DNA of 33,261 bases from contig JAJZHP010000018.1 in assembly GCA_021804355.1 (NCBI GenBank), positions 1-33,261 on the forward strand. The letters run 5' to 3'. Shown piece after piece: positions 15,142 to 25,800 of the stretch. The notes beneath the pieces are model-generated. The model saw nothing but the letters and a program-made list of their open reading frames with translations, searched no databases and had not been told where the DNA came from. The stretch is from Pseudomonadota bacterium (GTDB lineage Bacteria > Pseudomonadota > Gammaproteobacteria > Pseudomonadales > Moraxellaceae). Numbering within the stretch: position 1 is the first letter of the stretch; the number at the start of each line of letters is the position of its first letter. A program made the position numbers and the translations under genes.

Positions 15142-15984
15142 ATGCACTTTCAGGGCACAGAACGTTATATCGCCACCGAAGATCTCAGGTTGGCGGTCAA
15201 TGCGGCGGTGACATTGCAACGTCCCTTGCTGATCAAGGGAGAACCCGGTACCGGCAAGACCTTGCTGGCTGAAGAAGTGGCACGCTCATTTAACATGCCA
15301 TTGCTCAGTTGGAATATCAAATCCACCACCAAGGCACAGCAGGGGCTTTACGAGTACGATGCGGTGTCCCGGCTAAGGGACTCGCAGCTCGGTGATGAGC
15401 GTGTGCATGATATACGCCACTACATACGGCCAGGCAAACTCTGGGATGCTTTCACCTCGACAGAGCGTGTGGTGTTGCTGATTGATGAGATCGATAAAGC
15501 CGATATCGAATTTCCCAACGATCTGTTGCAAGAACTGGATCGCATGGAATTTTTTGTTTATGAAACGCAGACGATGGTTAAGGCTATTCATCGTCCTGTC
15601 GTGATCATTACCTCTAACAATGAGAAAGAGTTGCCGGATGCCTTTTTACGGCGTTGTTTTTTTCATTACATACGTTTTCCTGATGCAGCGACCCTCAAGG
15701 ATATCATAGCCGTACATTATCCTGGCTTGCGCGACACGCTGGTGCAGGAAGCTCTGGAAGTGTTCTTTGAACTGCGTAAGGTGCCAGGCTTGAAGAAGAA
15801 GCCTTCTACCTCGGAATTACTGGATTGGTTAAAACTGTTGATGGCTGATGACATGCCGGAGGATGTCCTGCGCAACAGGGACAGTAAAACAGCGATCCCC
15901 CCCCTTTATGGTGCTTTGCTCAAGAGTGAAGCAGATGTGCATTTGCTTGAGCGTCTGGCGTTCATGCATCGGCGCGGTGGTTGA
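15142..15984 (+). CDS. MoxR-family AAA+ ATPase
   Basis: 280 residues with Walker A G-E-P-G-T-G-K-T (33-40), Walker B L-L-I-D-E-I-D, sensor motif I-I-T-S-N-N and arginine finger A-F-L-R-R-C. MoxR ATPases act as chaperones or metal-insertion motors together with VWA partners. The ATG at 15142 starts the conserved M-x-F-x-G-T motif typical of the family; the longer frame from 15079 is not supported. The next gene begins at or just past this gene's stop, so enzyme and VWA partner are coupled. Confidence 0.9.
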   Translation: MHFQGTERYIATEDLRLAVNAAVTLQRPLLIKGEPGTGKTLLAEEVARSFNMPLLSWNIKSTTKAQQGLYEYDAVSRLRDSQLGDERVHDIRHYIRPGKLWDAFTSTERVVLLIDEIDKADIEFPNDLLQELDRMEFFVYETQTMVKAIHRPVVIITSNNEKELPDAFLRRCFFHYIRFPDAATLKDIIAVHYPGLRDTLVQEALEVFFELRKVPGLKKKPSTSELLDWLKLLMADDMPEDVLRNRDSKTAIPPLYGALLKSEADVHLLERLAFMHRRGG

Positions 15985-15992
15985 GTACAGTT

Positions 15993-17165
15993 ATGCTGAT
16001 CGGACTTTTTGAGACCCTGCGCACGCATCAGGTGCCGGTTACTTTACGCGAATTCATGGATTTGCTGGCATCGTTGCAGGCGGGTCTGGTCTTCGCGGAT
16101 ATGGATGACTTTTATCAGCTGGCCAGGCTGACCCTGGTCAAGGATGAAAAGCATTTTGACCGTTTTGATCGTGCCTTTGCGGCTTATTTTGAGGGCATTT
16201 CATCCCTGCAAGACCTGAAGCTGGATATCCCTGAAGAATGGTTGCGCAAGGAAATCGAGAAATTGCTGAGCCCGGAGGATTGGGCCAAGCTGCAGGGGTT
16301 GGGGTCGCTGGAAAAGCTCATGGAAGAATTTCGTCGCAAACTGGAGGAACAGAAGGACAGGCATCAGGGGGGTAACCGCATGGTGGGGACGGGCGGGACT
16401 TCACCCTTTGGCGCTTATGGTGCCAACCCTGAAGGTGTTCGTCTGGCGGGGCCTGCACGTCATGGCCGAGCGGTCAAAGTCTGGGAGAAACGCGAGTTCC
16501 GCAACCTGGATGAGGAGGAGCGTCTGGGTACCCGTAATATTAAACTGGCGTTGCGAAGGTTACGCCGATTTACGCGTAGCGGACATGAACTGGAACTGGA
16601 TTTGCCCGGTACGATACGTCAGACCGCGCACCAAGGTGGTCTGCTCGATATACACATGATTCCGGAGCGACGTAACCGTGTGAATGTTCTGGTTTTTTTT
16701 GATGTCGGTGGATCCATGGATGCGCATGTGCAGGTCTGCGAAAATCTGTTCAGTGCCGCCCGCAGCGAGTTCAAGCACATGGAGTATTTTTATTTCCACA
16801 ACTTCATCTATGAATCGGTATGGAAGAATAACGAACGGCGCTGGTCTGAGCGTGAACCGTTATGGGACATCCTGCATCGATATGGGCCGGAATACAAAGT
16901 GATATTCGTAGGCGATGCCACCATGTCACCTTATGAAGTGATGTCGGCAGGAGGTTCGGTAGAGCATTTTAATGAAGAGCCCGGAGCGGTGTGGTTTGAG
17001 CGTCTCAAGCGGCATTTTCGACGTGTCATCTGGCTAAACCCTGAGCCTCAGGCGCAATGGTCCATGACGCGCTCGACGCAACATATCCATGAATTACTCG
17101 AGGGTCAGATGTATGAGCTGACTCTGGCCGGTTTAGAGTCAGCCATGCAGTCGTTAAGCCATTGA
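15993..17165 (+). CDS. CoxE-like VWA-domain protein
   Basis: About 390 residues (394 if the TTG at 15981, overlapping the MoxR stop, is used). The N-terminal half is helical and charged, and a VWA fold fills the C-terminal ~150 residues. The MIDAS is D-V-G-G-S-M, where the first Ser of D-x-S-x-S is Gly, a pattern common in this CoxE-like subfamily. No signal peptide is seen, so it is cytosolic. It is the expected partner of the adjacent MoxR ATPase. The 3' end overlaps the convergent serine hydrolase gene by 12 bp. Confidence 0.85.
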   Translation: MLIGLFETLRTHQVPVTLREFMDLLASLQAGLVFADMDDFYQLARLTLVKDEKHFDRFDRAFAAYFEGISSLQDLKLDIPEEWLRKEIEKLLSPEDWAKLQGLGSLEKLMEEFRRKLEEQKDRHQGGNRMVGTGGTSPFGAYGANPEGVRLAGPARHGRAVKVWEKREFRNLDEEERLGTRNIKLALRRLRRFTRSGHELELDLPGTIRQTAHQGGLLDIHMIPERRNRVNVLVFFDVGGSMDAHVQVCENLFSAARSEFKHMEYFYFHNFIYESVWKNNERRWSEREPLWDILHRYGPEYKVIFVGDATMSPYEVMSAGGSVEHFNEEPGAVWFERLKRHFRRVIWLNPEPQAQWSMTRSTQHIHELLEGQMYELTLAGLESAMQSLSH

Positions 17166-18308
17166 AGGGTTGAGCGCGCCAGTCAGCAGGTTGATGGCAT
17201 AACTGCCATCCCATGAGCGTCCTGGCCGCTCTCCCATACGCAGCATGACGAGCTGGTGTCTGGGGCTGATGAACAGGTACTGTCCACGCATACCCTCCAG
17301 GTAGAATAGACTGGTGTCTTCGTGAGCTGCCCGGGCATGGGTGGCTTCAAACCAGGGGATGCCACGGATAGACCCATAGTCATGGGCCTTGAGCCAAAGC
17401 TGATAGCCATAGTCCGAGCGTCCTCCGCTAACACCGCGCTCAGGGGTATTGCGAGGTATCTTCATGGCCTCCAGCCAGCTTGCTGGCACCAGGGAGCGGT
17501 TCTGTACAGTCCCGTTGGTGAGAAATAGCTGGCCTACCCGTAGCCAGTCTTCAGGGGTGGCAAACATGGCGCCGAAGGTTCTCGCTTTGCCTCCGGGCTT
17601 ATCCAACCATAAGGACGCGTCCCGGCAACCCAGGGGTTGCCAGAGATATGTGGCTATAAAGGTGGCGATGTCGATGCCGCTGGCGCGCTCCAGGATCATG
17701 CCTAAAATCTGGGTGTTGTAATTGTTGTACTCAAAATACTTGCCAGGATCAGCGACAGCGGGTAGCGCCAAGGTGTGTTTTTCAAGATCAGTGCCCAGGT
17801 ACAGTCTGACAATCAAGGGGAATAGGCTGGGACCGTGTAATTTCAGGTCGCTTTTTAAGCCTGATTGCATGGTGAGCAAATGCTCGATCGTAATGGCTGC
17901 ACGGCGGTCACGGCTCCACTCAGGCAGGTATTTTGCTACGCGATCATGAACGCTGACCAGTATGCCTTGTTCCAGTGCAATGCCCACCGCCAGGGCGATG
18001 AGCGTCTTGAACATGGACATGGAGTTGAAAACTCCCTGTTTTGCAAAACGGTGGTAGCCAGCATGGACCAGTTGTCCATGTTGCATCAGCAAGAAGGCTC
18101 GGGTGCGGTATTTGCGCAGATAGTTTTCAGCGAGACTAAGCGGGCCCTGAAGCTGTGGAGCAGCAGGTTGCAGGGGGATGTCAATGGCATTGCCGCCCAT
18201 AACGGTGATACGTGGTTGATACCAGCTGCTTTGCGTGACCGGTGCAATCAGCTGTGATCCGGCAAGGCGGTAGGCATATAGCCCATGCAGGTACCATGAT
18301 GATGACAT
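17154..18308 (-). CDS. Serine hydrolase, beta-lactamase class C/esterase fold
   Basis: 384 residues with the penicillin-binding fold (PF00144). The S98-M-F-K101 motif gives the nucleophile and general base, and Y-N-N provides the second motif. The third K-T-G-like motif was not clearly recognised. No signal peptide is present and an ~90-residue N-terminal extension precedes the fold, so it is probably a cytosolic esterase or amidase rather than an antibiotic beta-lactamase. ATG 18308 follows TTGAGG by about 6 nt. The next gene upstream on the same strand is a lipase-like hydrolase 53 bp away, suggesting one transcript. Confidence 0.82.
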   Translation of the reverse strand: MSSSWYLHGLYAYRLAGSQLIAPVTQSSWYQPRITVMGGNAIDIPLQPAAPQLQGPLSLAENYLRKYRTRAFLLMQHGQLVHAGYHRFAKQGVFNSMSMFKTLIALAVGIALEQGILVSVHDRVAKYLPEWSRDRRAAITIEHLLTMQSGLKSDLKLHGPSLFPLIVRLYLGTDLEKHTLALPAVADPGKYFEYNNYNTQILGMILERASGIDIATFIATYLWQPLGCRDASLWLDKPGGKARTFGAMFATPEDWLRVGQLFLTNGTVQNRSLVPASWLEAMKIPRNTPERGVSGGRSDYGYQLWLKAHDYGSIRGIPWFEATHARAAHEDTSLFYLEGMRGQYLFISPRHQLVMLRMGERPGRSWDGSYAINLLTGALNPSMA

Positions 18309-18361
18309 CTTTGACCTCAAGTAGGCTGCTAAGTGCTGCTTATCTTAATCACGGAGCAGGG

Positions 18362-19315
18362 TCAGTGTACACTTGTATTTTTTAGGGAGCCTTGCGGACT
18401 GACTTTGTACATCCAGGCGACCATGTCAGCAATCACCCTGTCCCGATGGGTCTCATGCAGAATGTCATGGCGAGCATCGGGATAAAGCTGCATGTCAACC
18501 TGGCGTATGCCGCTGGACTTCAATACCTCAACCAGTTTTTTAACGCCCTTGCCCTGGCCTCCAACAGGATCCTTCTCGCCCGAGAAGACATAAATAGGCA
18601 AATCCTTGCAGATGGCGCGCATGCTGGAGAGGCGAGACATGGTTACCATGGCTTGCAGCATTTGTTTCCAGTAAAGGTTACTGACTTGCGTGCCACAGAG
18701 CGGATCGGCGATATAGCGGTCGACGAATCGAGGGTCGCGTGACAGCCAGTCGTAGCGGGTTCGGTTGGGGCGGAACAGACGATTGAACTGGCCAAAACTC
18801 AAGGCATGTAAAAGCGCGCTTTGTCCCTGGGGGCCCTGGCGCCAGGTTTCCAGGGCAGCTATCAGCCCGGCTAGTCCCAGGTACCAAGGAGCGGCATAGT
18901 TAGAGCCTTCGAGCAATAAAGCATCGATCTCTGAGGAATGTTCCTGAGCGAAGATCTGAGCAATGAAGCTGCCCATGCTATGCCCCAGCAAGAGCAGGGG
19001 ACGCTGAGGATACCAGCCACGTATGGCGCGGTTAACCAGGAGAACATCATCGCAGATGCGTCGGAAGCTATCCTGTTCACTGGCTTGGCCGAGTTGATGG
19101 ATATCACAGGCAGCGCCATGGCAGCGGTGGTCGTGGGCAATCACCGCTAAGCCTGAGGCTTGCAAGGTCTGGGCAACATCATCGTAGCACCGTCCGTGTT
19201 CGGACATGCCATGCAGTATGTGAACGACAGCGAGGGGATTGTCCACGGGCCAATGGTATAGGGGTATAAGGTGGCCATCCTGGCCGGGTATGCTGCTACT
19301 GAGAAAGCTCATCAT
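18362..19315 (-). CDS. Alpha/beta hydrolase, lysophospholipase/monoacylglycerol lipase type
   Basis: 317 residues of the PldB/monoglyceride-lipase group: oxyanion-region H-G-M-S-E-H, nucleophile elbow G-H-S113-M-G-S, a later G-E-K-D-P aspartate and H in D-A-R-H-D-I. It likely cleaves monoacyl lipids or lysophospholipids. No signal peptide. Two tandem ATGs occur at 19315 and 19312, with AGGA upstream. It is divergent from the M61 peptidase (76 bp between starts). Confidence 0.88.
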   Translation of the reverse strand: MMSFLSSSIPGQDGHLIPLYHWPVDNPLAVVHILHGMSEHGRCYDDVAQTLQASGLAVIAHDHRCHGAACDIHQLGQASEQDSFRRICDDVLLVNRAIRGWYPQRPLLLLGHSMGSFIAQIFAQEHSSEIDALLLEGSNYAAPWYLGLAGLIAALETWRQGPQGQSALLHALSFGQFNRLFRPNRTRYDWLSRDPRFVDRYIADPLCGTQVSNLYWKQMLQAMVTMSRLSSMRAICKDLPIYVFSGEKDPVGGQGKGVKKLVEVLKSSGIRQVDMQLYPDARHDILHETHRDRVIADMVAWMYKVSPQGSLKNTSVH

Positions 19316-19391
19316 TTGTCCTAACGTGGTCAGAAGACTTAATTTACATTATCCTAGGCGACTTTGGTGTCGGACTCGGCAAAAAGCCCGC

Positions 19392-21203
19392 ATGCAGACT
19401 TTACATTATTACCTGTCCTTTCAGCAGCCGACCCGGCATATTTTCGAGGTCAAACTGCGTATCGCCAAGCCTGATCCACAGGGTCAGGTGCTATGGATGC
19501 CGAATTGGATACCGGGAAGTTACATGATCCGTGACTTTTCCCGACATATCACGCAATTGTCAGCACAATCCGCCGGGCAGACCTTGCAGGTAGAAAAACT
19601 GGCCAAGAACCGGTGGCGCTGTCCTCCCGTGATGCAAGACCTGGAAATAACTTACCTGGTTTATGCCTGGGACTTGTCGGTGCGTGGCGCTCATTTTGAT
19701 CTTAAGCACGCTTACTTCAACGGAACGGCCCTGTTTCTGGCAGCCCAAGGACTTGAGGCATCAACGCATTGCCTGCATATCGATCGGCCTGAAGGTGTTT
19801 GGGCGAAATCCTGGCAAGTAGGAACTTCTTTACCCGGGCTTAAAGTCGATGAGGCAGGATTTGGATGTTATAAGGCGGCTCACTATGCCGATCTCATCGA
19901 TCATCCTGTCGAAGTGGGGCGGTTTCAACGTTTAAGTTTTGATGCTTGGGGCTGTCCACATGTTTTGATCATCAGCGGCGCTGATCGTTTTAATTCCGAA
20001 CGTCTGACTCGTGATGTTCAGCGTATCTGTAGCGCCCAGATCCATTTTTTTGGTGGCACCCCTCCCTTCTCTTCTTATGTATTTCTGCTGCAAGTGGTGG
20101 ATAGCGGATACGGCGGGCTGGAACATGCGACCTCTTGCAGTTTGCTGGCTGCACGCGAGTGCCTGCCGGGGCGTGATGAGCCGCAGGAGCCAGGTGATGC
20201 TTACACGCAACTGTTAGGGTTGATCAGCCATGAATACTTTCATGCCTGGAATGTTAAGCGTTTACGCCCGGCGGTTTTTGAACCCTACGCGCTGGAGCAG
20301 GAAGTGCATACTCCTTTGCTTTGGTTATTTGAAGGGGTGACTTCATACTATGATGATCTTTTTTTGCTGCGTTCAGGTTGCATCTCGCGTCAGCATTATG
20401 AGCGCTTGCTGGGGCAACAAATTACACGATACCTGCGGCAGCCGGGATGGCAATGGCAATCGCTGGTTGATGCCAGTTTCGATGCCTGGACCAAATATTA
20501 CCGACAAGATGAAAACTCGGTCAATGTCCAAACCAGTTACTATGTACACGGTTCGTTGGTAGCGCTATGCCTTGATCTTTATCTGCTTCAACAGAGCGCT
20601 CAGCAGCAGTCGCTGGATCGGTTGATGCAGTCGTTATGGCAGACTTATGGAGTTAGTGCAGTTGGCATTCGTAGGTCGGATATTCTGCAGGCCCTTGCTA
20701 CCTTACAGCGCGGTAGTGAGGAGTTTCTGGAAGCTCTGGTGACGCAATGCCAGCCCTTGCCCCTGGAAGAGCTACTGACCCGCCAAGGGATGAATTATAA
20801 GGTTCGTGTACGTGAGTCCCGGTCCGACATGGGAGGAGTACCGGGTTCCTCGGCGGGGCTAAGGGTTAGCCTGGGGGGGCAGTGGCAGGCCCGTGATGGC
20901 GGGTTGATATTGACTCATATTTACTATGACTCTGCGCTGGAGCGGGCAGGTTTGTGTGTGGGTGATATCATAGTGGCCATCCAGGGGCGGCGTGCCACGG
21001 AAGCTGCCTGTGAGGCTATAATGAGGGCCTCTGTCGTTGACGAGCATGTTGAGCTTCATGCTTTCAGGCGTGATGAGTTGATGGTCTTTGAGGTCATTCT
21101 GCAGGAAAGTTGGATGGATACCTGTTACCTGACTAGCAGCGATGAGAAGCCCTTTGACGGTAGATTAAGAGCGTGGTTGGGTGATCAACCCACGGATATG
21201 TAG
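19392..21203 (+). CDS. M61-family glycyl aminopeptidase with PDZ domain
   Basis: 603 residues: an N-terminal beta-rich domain, the gluzincin catalytic region with H280-E281-Y-F-H284 and Glu314 in L-F-E-G-V-T, and a PDZ domain at about 495-570. This matches the M61 peptidase family (glycyl aminopeptidase). The start was put at ATG 19392, where family-like sequence begins (Q-T-L-H-Y-Y-L-S-F); the preceding 51 codons lie over the divergent gene and lack support. No signal peptide is seen. fadD follows after 31 bp with its own strong ribosome-binding site. Confidence 0.87.
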   Translation: MQTLHYYLSFQQPTRHIFEVKLRIAKPDPQGQVLWMPNWIPGSYMIRDFSRHITQLSAQSAGQTLQVEKLAKNRWRCPPVMQDLEITYLVYAWDLSVRGAHFDLKHAYFNGTALFLAAQGLEASTHCLHIDRPEGVWAKSWQVGTSLPGLKVDEAGFGCYKAAHYADLIDHPVEVGRFQRLSFDAWGCPHVLIISGADRFNSERLTRDVQRICSAQIHFFGGTPPFSSYVFLLQVVDSGYGGLEHATSCSLLAARECLPGRDEPQEPGDAYTQLLGLISHEYFHAWNVKRLRPAVFEPYALEQEVHTPLLWLFEGVTSYYDDLFLLRSGCISRQHYERLLGQQITRYLRQPGWQWQSLVDASFDAWTKYYRQDENSVNVQTSYYVHGSLVALCLDLYLLQQSAQQQSLDRLMQSLWQTYGVSAVGIRRSDILQALATLQRGSEEFLEALVTQCQPLPLEELLTRQGMNYKVRVRESRSDMGGVPGSSAGLRVSLGGQWQARDGGLILTHIYYDSALERAGLCVGDIIVAIQGRRATEAACEAIMRASVVDEHVELHAFRRDELMVFEVILQESWMDTCYLTSSDEKPFDGRLRAWLGDQPTDM

Positions 21204-21234
21204 TTTAAACAAGTTGTCCTAAGGAGTAGATGGA

Positions 21235-22893
21235 ATGGATCGTGATTTCTGGCGTGATAAGTATCCTGAAAGTGTGCCTTTTGAAATTGATACGCGCAAA
21301 TACGAAAGTGTGCTGAATCTGTTTCAGGAAGCCTGCAGTCGTTACGCCGCCAACCCTGCCTACTCCAACATGGGGCATACTATAACCTATGCTGATCTGG
21401 AGCGTGATTCACGCGCTTTTGCCGCTTGGCTGCAGGAGCATACGGATCTCAAACCGGGTGATCGCATCGCTATGCAGATGCCCAATATCCTGCAATATCC
21501 CATCGCGGTTTTTGGTGCCATGCGTGCAGGCTTGATCGTAGTCAATACCAACCCGCTATACACCGAACGCGAGATGGTGCATCAGTTCAATGATTCAGGA
21601 GCGCGAGCTCTGGTCTCCTTCGTTAACATAGGTAATCTGGTAGAAAAAGTGGTGCCGCAAACGGGGATCAGGTATGTGATCATGACCGGTATAGGTGATG
21701 CCTTGCCGTGGCCCAGAAGGTGGCTGGTCAATACCGTGGTCAAACATGTTAAAAAAATGGTGCCAGCCTATAAGTTGCCGCAGGCACACAGCTTTAGTGA
21801 TGTGATCACCCAGGGACGACGCTTGACATTTAAGCCGCATGAAGCGGCCAGTGATGATATCGCTGTGTTGCAATATACCGGGGGTACGACGGGAGTGGCC
21901 AAGGGGGCCATGCTAACTCACGCCAATCTGGTCGCTAACCTGATGCAAATGAGGGTTCAACTGGCTCACTTGGATGAAGGGGCGGAGACTATGGTGGCAC
22001 CGCTGCCGCTCTATCATATTTTTGCCTTTACGGTGTGTTGTTTAGGCATGATGGAAATTGGTTGTCACAGCCTTTTGATTACCAATCCGCGCGATCTGCC
22101 CGCCTTCGTCAAAGAACTGTCTAAAGTGCGTTTTAGTGCATTTGCCGGTCTGAATACCCTGTTTGTCGCCTTGCTCAACAGCCCTGATTTCCGCAAGCTG
22201 GATTTTTCTGCACTCAAAATGACCGTGGCGGGGGGTATGGCCCTGACTCATAAGGCGGCAGAAGATTGGGAGAAAGTAACGGGTTGTCGGGTCTGTGAAG
22301 GTTTTGGCATGACCGAGACCTCGCCGGTGGTAACAATGAATCCCCTGATGGCGATTCGTATCGGCAGCATCGGTTTGCCGGTTTCTAACACCACGCTGAA
22401 GACCATCGATGACAATGGTGTAGAGACCGCCCTGGGTGAGCCAGGTGAACTCTGTGTGCAAGGCCCACAAGTGATGAAAGGGTACTGGCAACGTCCTGAG
22501 GCCACCAGTGAAACGATAGATGCTGAGGGATGGTTGCATACCGGAGATATAGCCGTGATTCAGGAAGATGGCTATGTGCGTATTGTCGATCGTAAGAAGG
22601 ACATGATTCTGGTATCAGGTTTTAATGTCTATCCCAATGAGATTGAAGATGTGGTGGCCACGTTGTCCGGGGTGCTGGAATCAGCCGCCGTGGGCGTGCC
22701 TGATGCCAAGTCAGGAGAGGCCGTTAAACTCTTTGTTGTTAAACGTAATCCATCACTGACAGTCGAAGATGTCATGGCGCATTGCCGGGCCAATCTGACC
22801 GGTTATAAAATGCCACGCAGTGTGGTATTCCGGGATGCTTTGCCCAAGACTCCTGTCGGTAAGATCTTGCGTCGGGAATTGCGTGACCAATAA
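21235..22893 (+). CDS. fadD: Long-chain fatty acid-CoA ligase
   Basis: 552-residue adenylate-forming enzyme that activates long-chain fatty acids to acyl-CoA, coupled to uptake and beta-oxidation. The AMP-binding signature Y-T-G-G-T-T-G-V-A-K-G-A is present, with G-F-G-M-T-E-T-S-P, the hinge D-R-K-K-D-M and C-terminal K853-type P-K-T-P-V-G-K-I. ATG 21235 has AAGGAG 8 nt upstream. The length matches FadD of E. coli and pseudomonads. The stop overlaps the start of hrpA by 11 bp. No FadR/PsrA operator was recognised upstream. Confidence 0.93.
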   Translation: MDRDFWRDKYPESVPFEIDTRKYESVLNLFQEACSRYAANPAYSNMGHTITYADLERDSRAFAAWLQEHTDLKPGDRIAMQMPNILQYPIAVFGAMRAGLIVVNTNPLYTEREMVHQFNDSGARALVSFVNIGNLVEKVVPQTGIRYVIMTGIGDALPWPRRWLVNTVVKHVKKMVPAYKLPQAHSFSDVITQGRRLTFKPHEAASDDIAVLQYTGGTTGVAKGAMLTHANLVANLMQMRVQLAHLDEGAETMVAPLPLYHIFAFTVCCLGMMEIGCHSLLITNPRDLPAFVKELSKVRFSAFAGLNTLFVALLNSPDFRKLDFSALKMTVAGGMALTHKAAEDWEKVTGCRVCEGFGMTETSPVVTMNPLMAIRIGSIGLPVSNTTLKTIDDNGVETALGEPGELCVQGPQVMKGYWQRPEATSETIDAEGWLHTGDIAVIQEDGYVRIVDRKKDMILVSGFNVYPNEIEDVVATLSGVLESAAVGVPDAKSGEAVKLFVVKRNPSLTVEDVMAHCRANLTGYKMPRSVVFRDALPKTPVGKILRRELRDQ

Positions 22894-25800
22894 AGACCAG
22901 CTATGGTGGCAGCAGTCCTGGGAGCGAGTGCATACGTCGGTGCGCTGCCAGGATGTGGCGGCGCTGACCCGACAATTACGCCGTCTGCGCGTCAAGCATG
23001 ATGAGCATCAACGCCAGGCATTTGAGTCGGCCTGTGCTCGTTCTGAGGCCTGGGTGCAATCCCGTCATGCCTGTGTGCCCACCTGGACGTACCCCGATCT
23101 GCCGGTCGTTGCTCGCCGTGAAGATATCCTGCAAGCCCTGCGCACTTCCCAAGTCGTGATCCTGGCCGGAGAAACCGGTTCAGGTAAAACGACACAGTTA
23201 CCCAAGCTCTGTCTGGAAGCAGGGCGGGGTCGTCGAGGTCTTATCGGTCACACCCAGCCGCGCCGTCTCGCTGCGCGTAATGTGGCTCTGCGCATTGCAG
23301 AAGAATTGTCGGTTCCCATCCCAGGGCCGGTGGGTTATAAAATGCGCTTCACCGATCAGACGATGGAAAACACGCTGATCAAAGTGATGACCGACGGTAT
23401 TTTGCTGGCAGAATTGCGTGCTGACCGCTGGTTGAGCGCCTACGATACGCTGATTATCGATGAAGCCCATGAACGTAGCCTCAATATCGATTTTTTATTG
23501 GGAGCTTTAAAACTGCTGCGCCAGCGCCGCCCTGATCTGCAGTTGGTCATTACTTCTGCTACCCTTCAGGTCGAGAAATTTGCGGCCTTTTTTGAGGGGG
23601 CTCCGGTCTTGACTGTCGAAGGGCGGCAGTACCCGATTGAGACCTACTATCATCCGTTGCCGACCGGGGAGGATAGTGATCAGGAGACCCTGGGTGTCGC
23701 CGTTTTGCAGGCCATCGAGACCTGCATGGCCGAGGAACGTCAGCGAGGCTGGGCGCCTGGTGATGTGCTGGTATTCGCCAGCACCGAGCGAGAAATTCGT
23801 GATTTACATGAGTTTTTGCGGCGAGCCCTTCCCCCTGCTGTCGACCTGCTTCCCCTCTACGCACGCTTATCAGCAGCAGAGCAGCAAAAAGTATTTGCGC
23901 CCCATGCAGGTCGTCGGGTCGTGTTGTCTACCAACGTCGCTGAAACTTCGGTGACCGTGCCCGGGATACACTATGTTATTGATCCCGGCAAAGCCAGAAC
24001 AAGCCGTTATGCCTACCGTTCCAAAGTGCAGCGTTTGCCGATAGAACCCATCTCCCAGGCATCGGCTAATCAGCGTCGCGGTCGAGCTGGACGCGTAGCA
24101 CCCGGTTTGTGTATCAGGCTCTATGAAGAAGCTGATTTCTTGCAGCGCCCGGAGTTTACTGATCCTGAGATTCTGCGTACGCATTTGGCGTCGGTTATTC
24201 TGCAGATGCAAGATCTGGAATTAGGTCAGGTAGAAGATTTTCCCTGGTTGGATGCGCCTGACTCGCGGTTGATTGCTGATGGTTACCGCTTGCTCGATGA
24301 GTTGGGCGCCATGGATGGTTCCCGTGGTCTGACGGAGCAGGGCCGGGCTTTGGCAAGCTGGCCTCTGGATCCTCAGTTGGCTCGAGTGCTACTGGCGGCC
24401 GCAGCGTTGGGCTGTTTGCGCGAAGCCTTGATGGTGGTGTCCGCTCTGGCTGTCCAGGATCCGCGTGAGCGACCGCCTGAGCATGCCCAGCTGGCAGACC
24501 AGCGCCATGCGCTGTTTCGCGATGAACAGTCAGACCTGCTGTTTTATGTTCGCTTGTGGGAACATATGGCTGCGCTTTGGCCTGAGAGCTCAGAACGGCA
24601 GCGGCGCAGCTTTGCCCGGCAACATTTTTTGTCTTGGATGCGTTTGCGTGAGTGGCGCGATATGCATCGGCAGTTGTTGCTGGAGTGTGAGCACCGGCGT
24701 TGGAAATTTAATGAGGAACCTGCAACCTATGAAGCTCTGCATGCTGCTTTATTGCAAGGATTTCCAACCCAGGTGGCTAAGCGTATCGAGCAACGGGAGT
24801 ACAGCGGCTGCCGCGGTCAGAAGGCATTTTTATATCCAGGTTCGGCGTTGTCGCGTAAACCCCCCGAGTGGTTGCTGGGTATAGAATGGGTAGAGACGCA
24901 GAAGGTATACATGCGTCAATGTGCTCGTCTGGATGCTGTCTGGATTGAAAAATACCTTGGGCATTTACTCAAACGTCATCATAGTGATCCGCATTGGGAG
25001 CGCAAACAAGGACGAGCCATGGTCATGGAGCAGGTCAGCCTGTTAGGTTTGGTGATCCTGGCGGGGCGTAGTGTGCCGTTAGCCCCCATCGACGCCGTGC
25101 AGGCACACCAGATCTTTCTCCTGGATGGCTTAGTTAGAGGTCAGGCGGATATCAAGGCTGGGGTGTTGCAACATAATCGCGACCTGGTGCAAGCGGTTCT
25201 GGCGCTGGAAGACAAAACACGCCGCCGTGATTTGCTGGTGGATGAACAGGTGCAAGTAGAGTTCTACGCTCAGCGCATCCCCGAGACCATCGTGGATGTA
25301 CGTAGTTTTGAGCACTGGCTGCGGCAATCTCCTCCCGATGTTTTAAAAATGGAGCGCAGCTTACTCGCCAGGGCAGATAAGCCCCATGCCGGTGAGGATT
25401 TCCCGGACATCCTGCATACCCCTGAAGGTGATTTCAGGCTGCGCTATGTGTTTGCCCCGGGAGATGTTCGTGATGGTGTTACTTTGCTATGCCCCGTGGG
25501 CCAGTATTACAGCTTGCCTTGGGGGCGTATTGAGCATCTCGTGCCTGGCTTGCGCGATGAAAAGGTGTTGCAGTTATTGCGTAGTCTCCCCAAGTCCTGG
25601 CGACGGCAGCTCGTGCCCCTGCCCGAAGTGGCCGCCACGCTTAAATTGCCGGAAGGGCTGGGCATGCGCGAAGGCTTGGTTCAAGCGCTCAAAATTCAGC
25701 GTCAGATCGATATCACGGTTGATGATTTTGACCTTTCCTCCTGTGCTCAGCATGTGCTTATGAATATACAGGTGGTTGACCTGCATGGAAAAGTTCTGCT

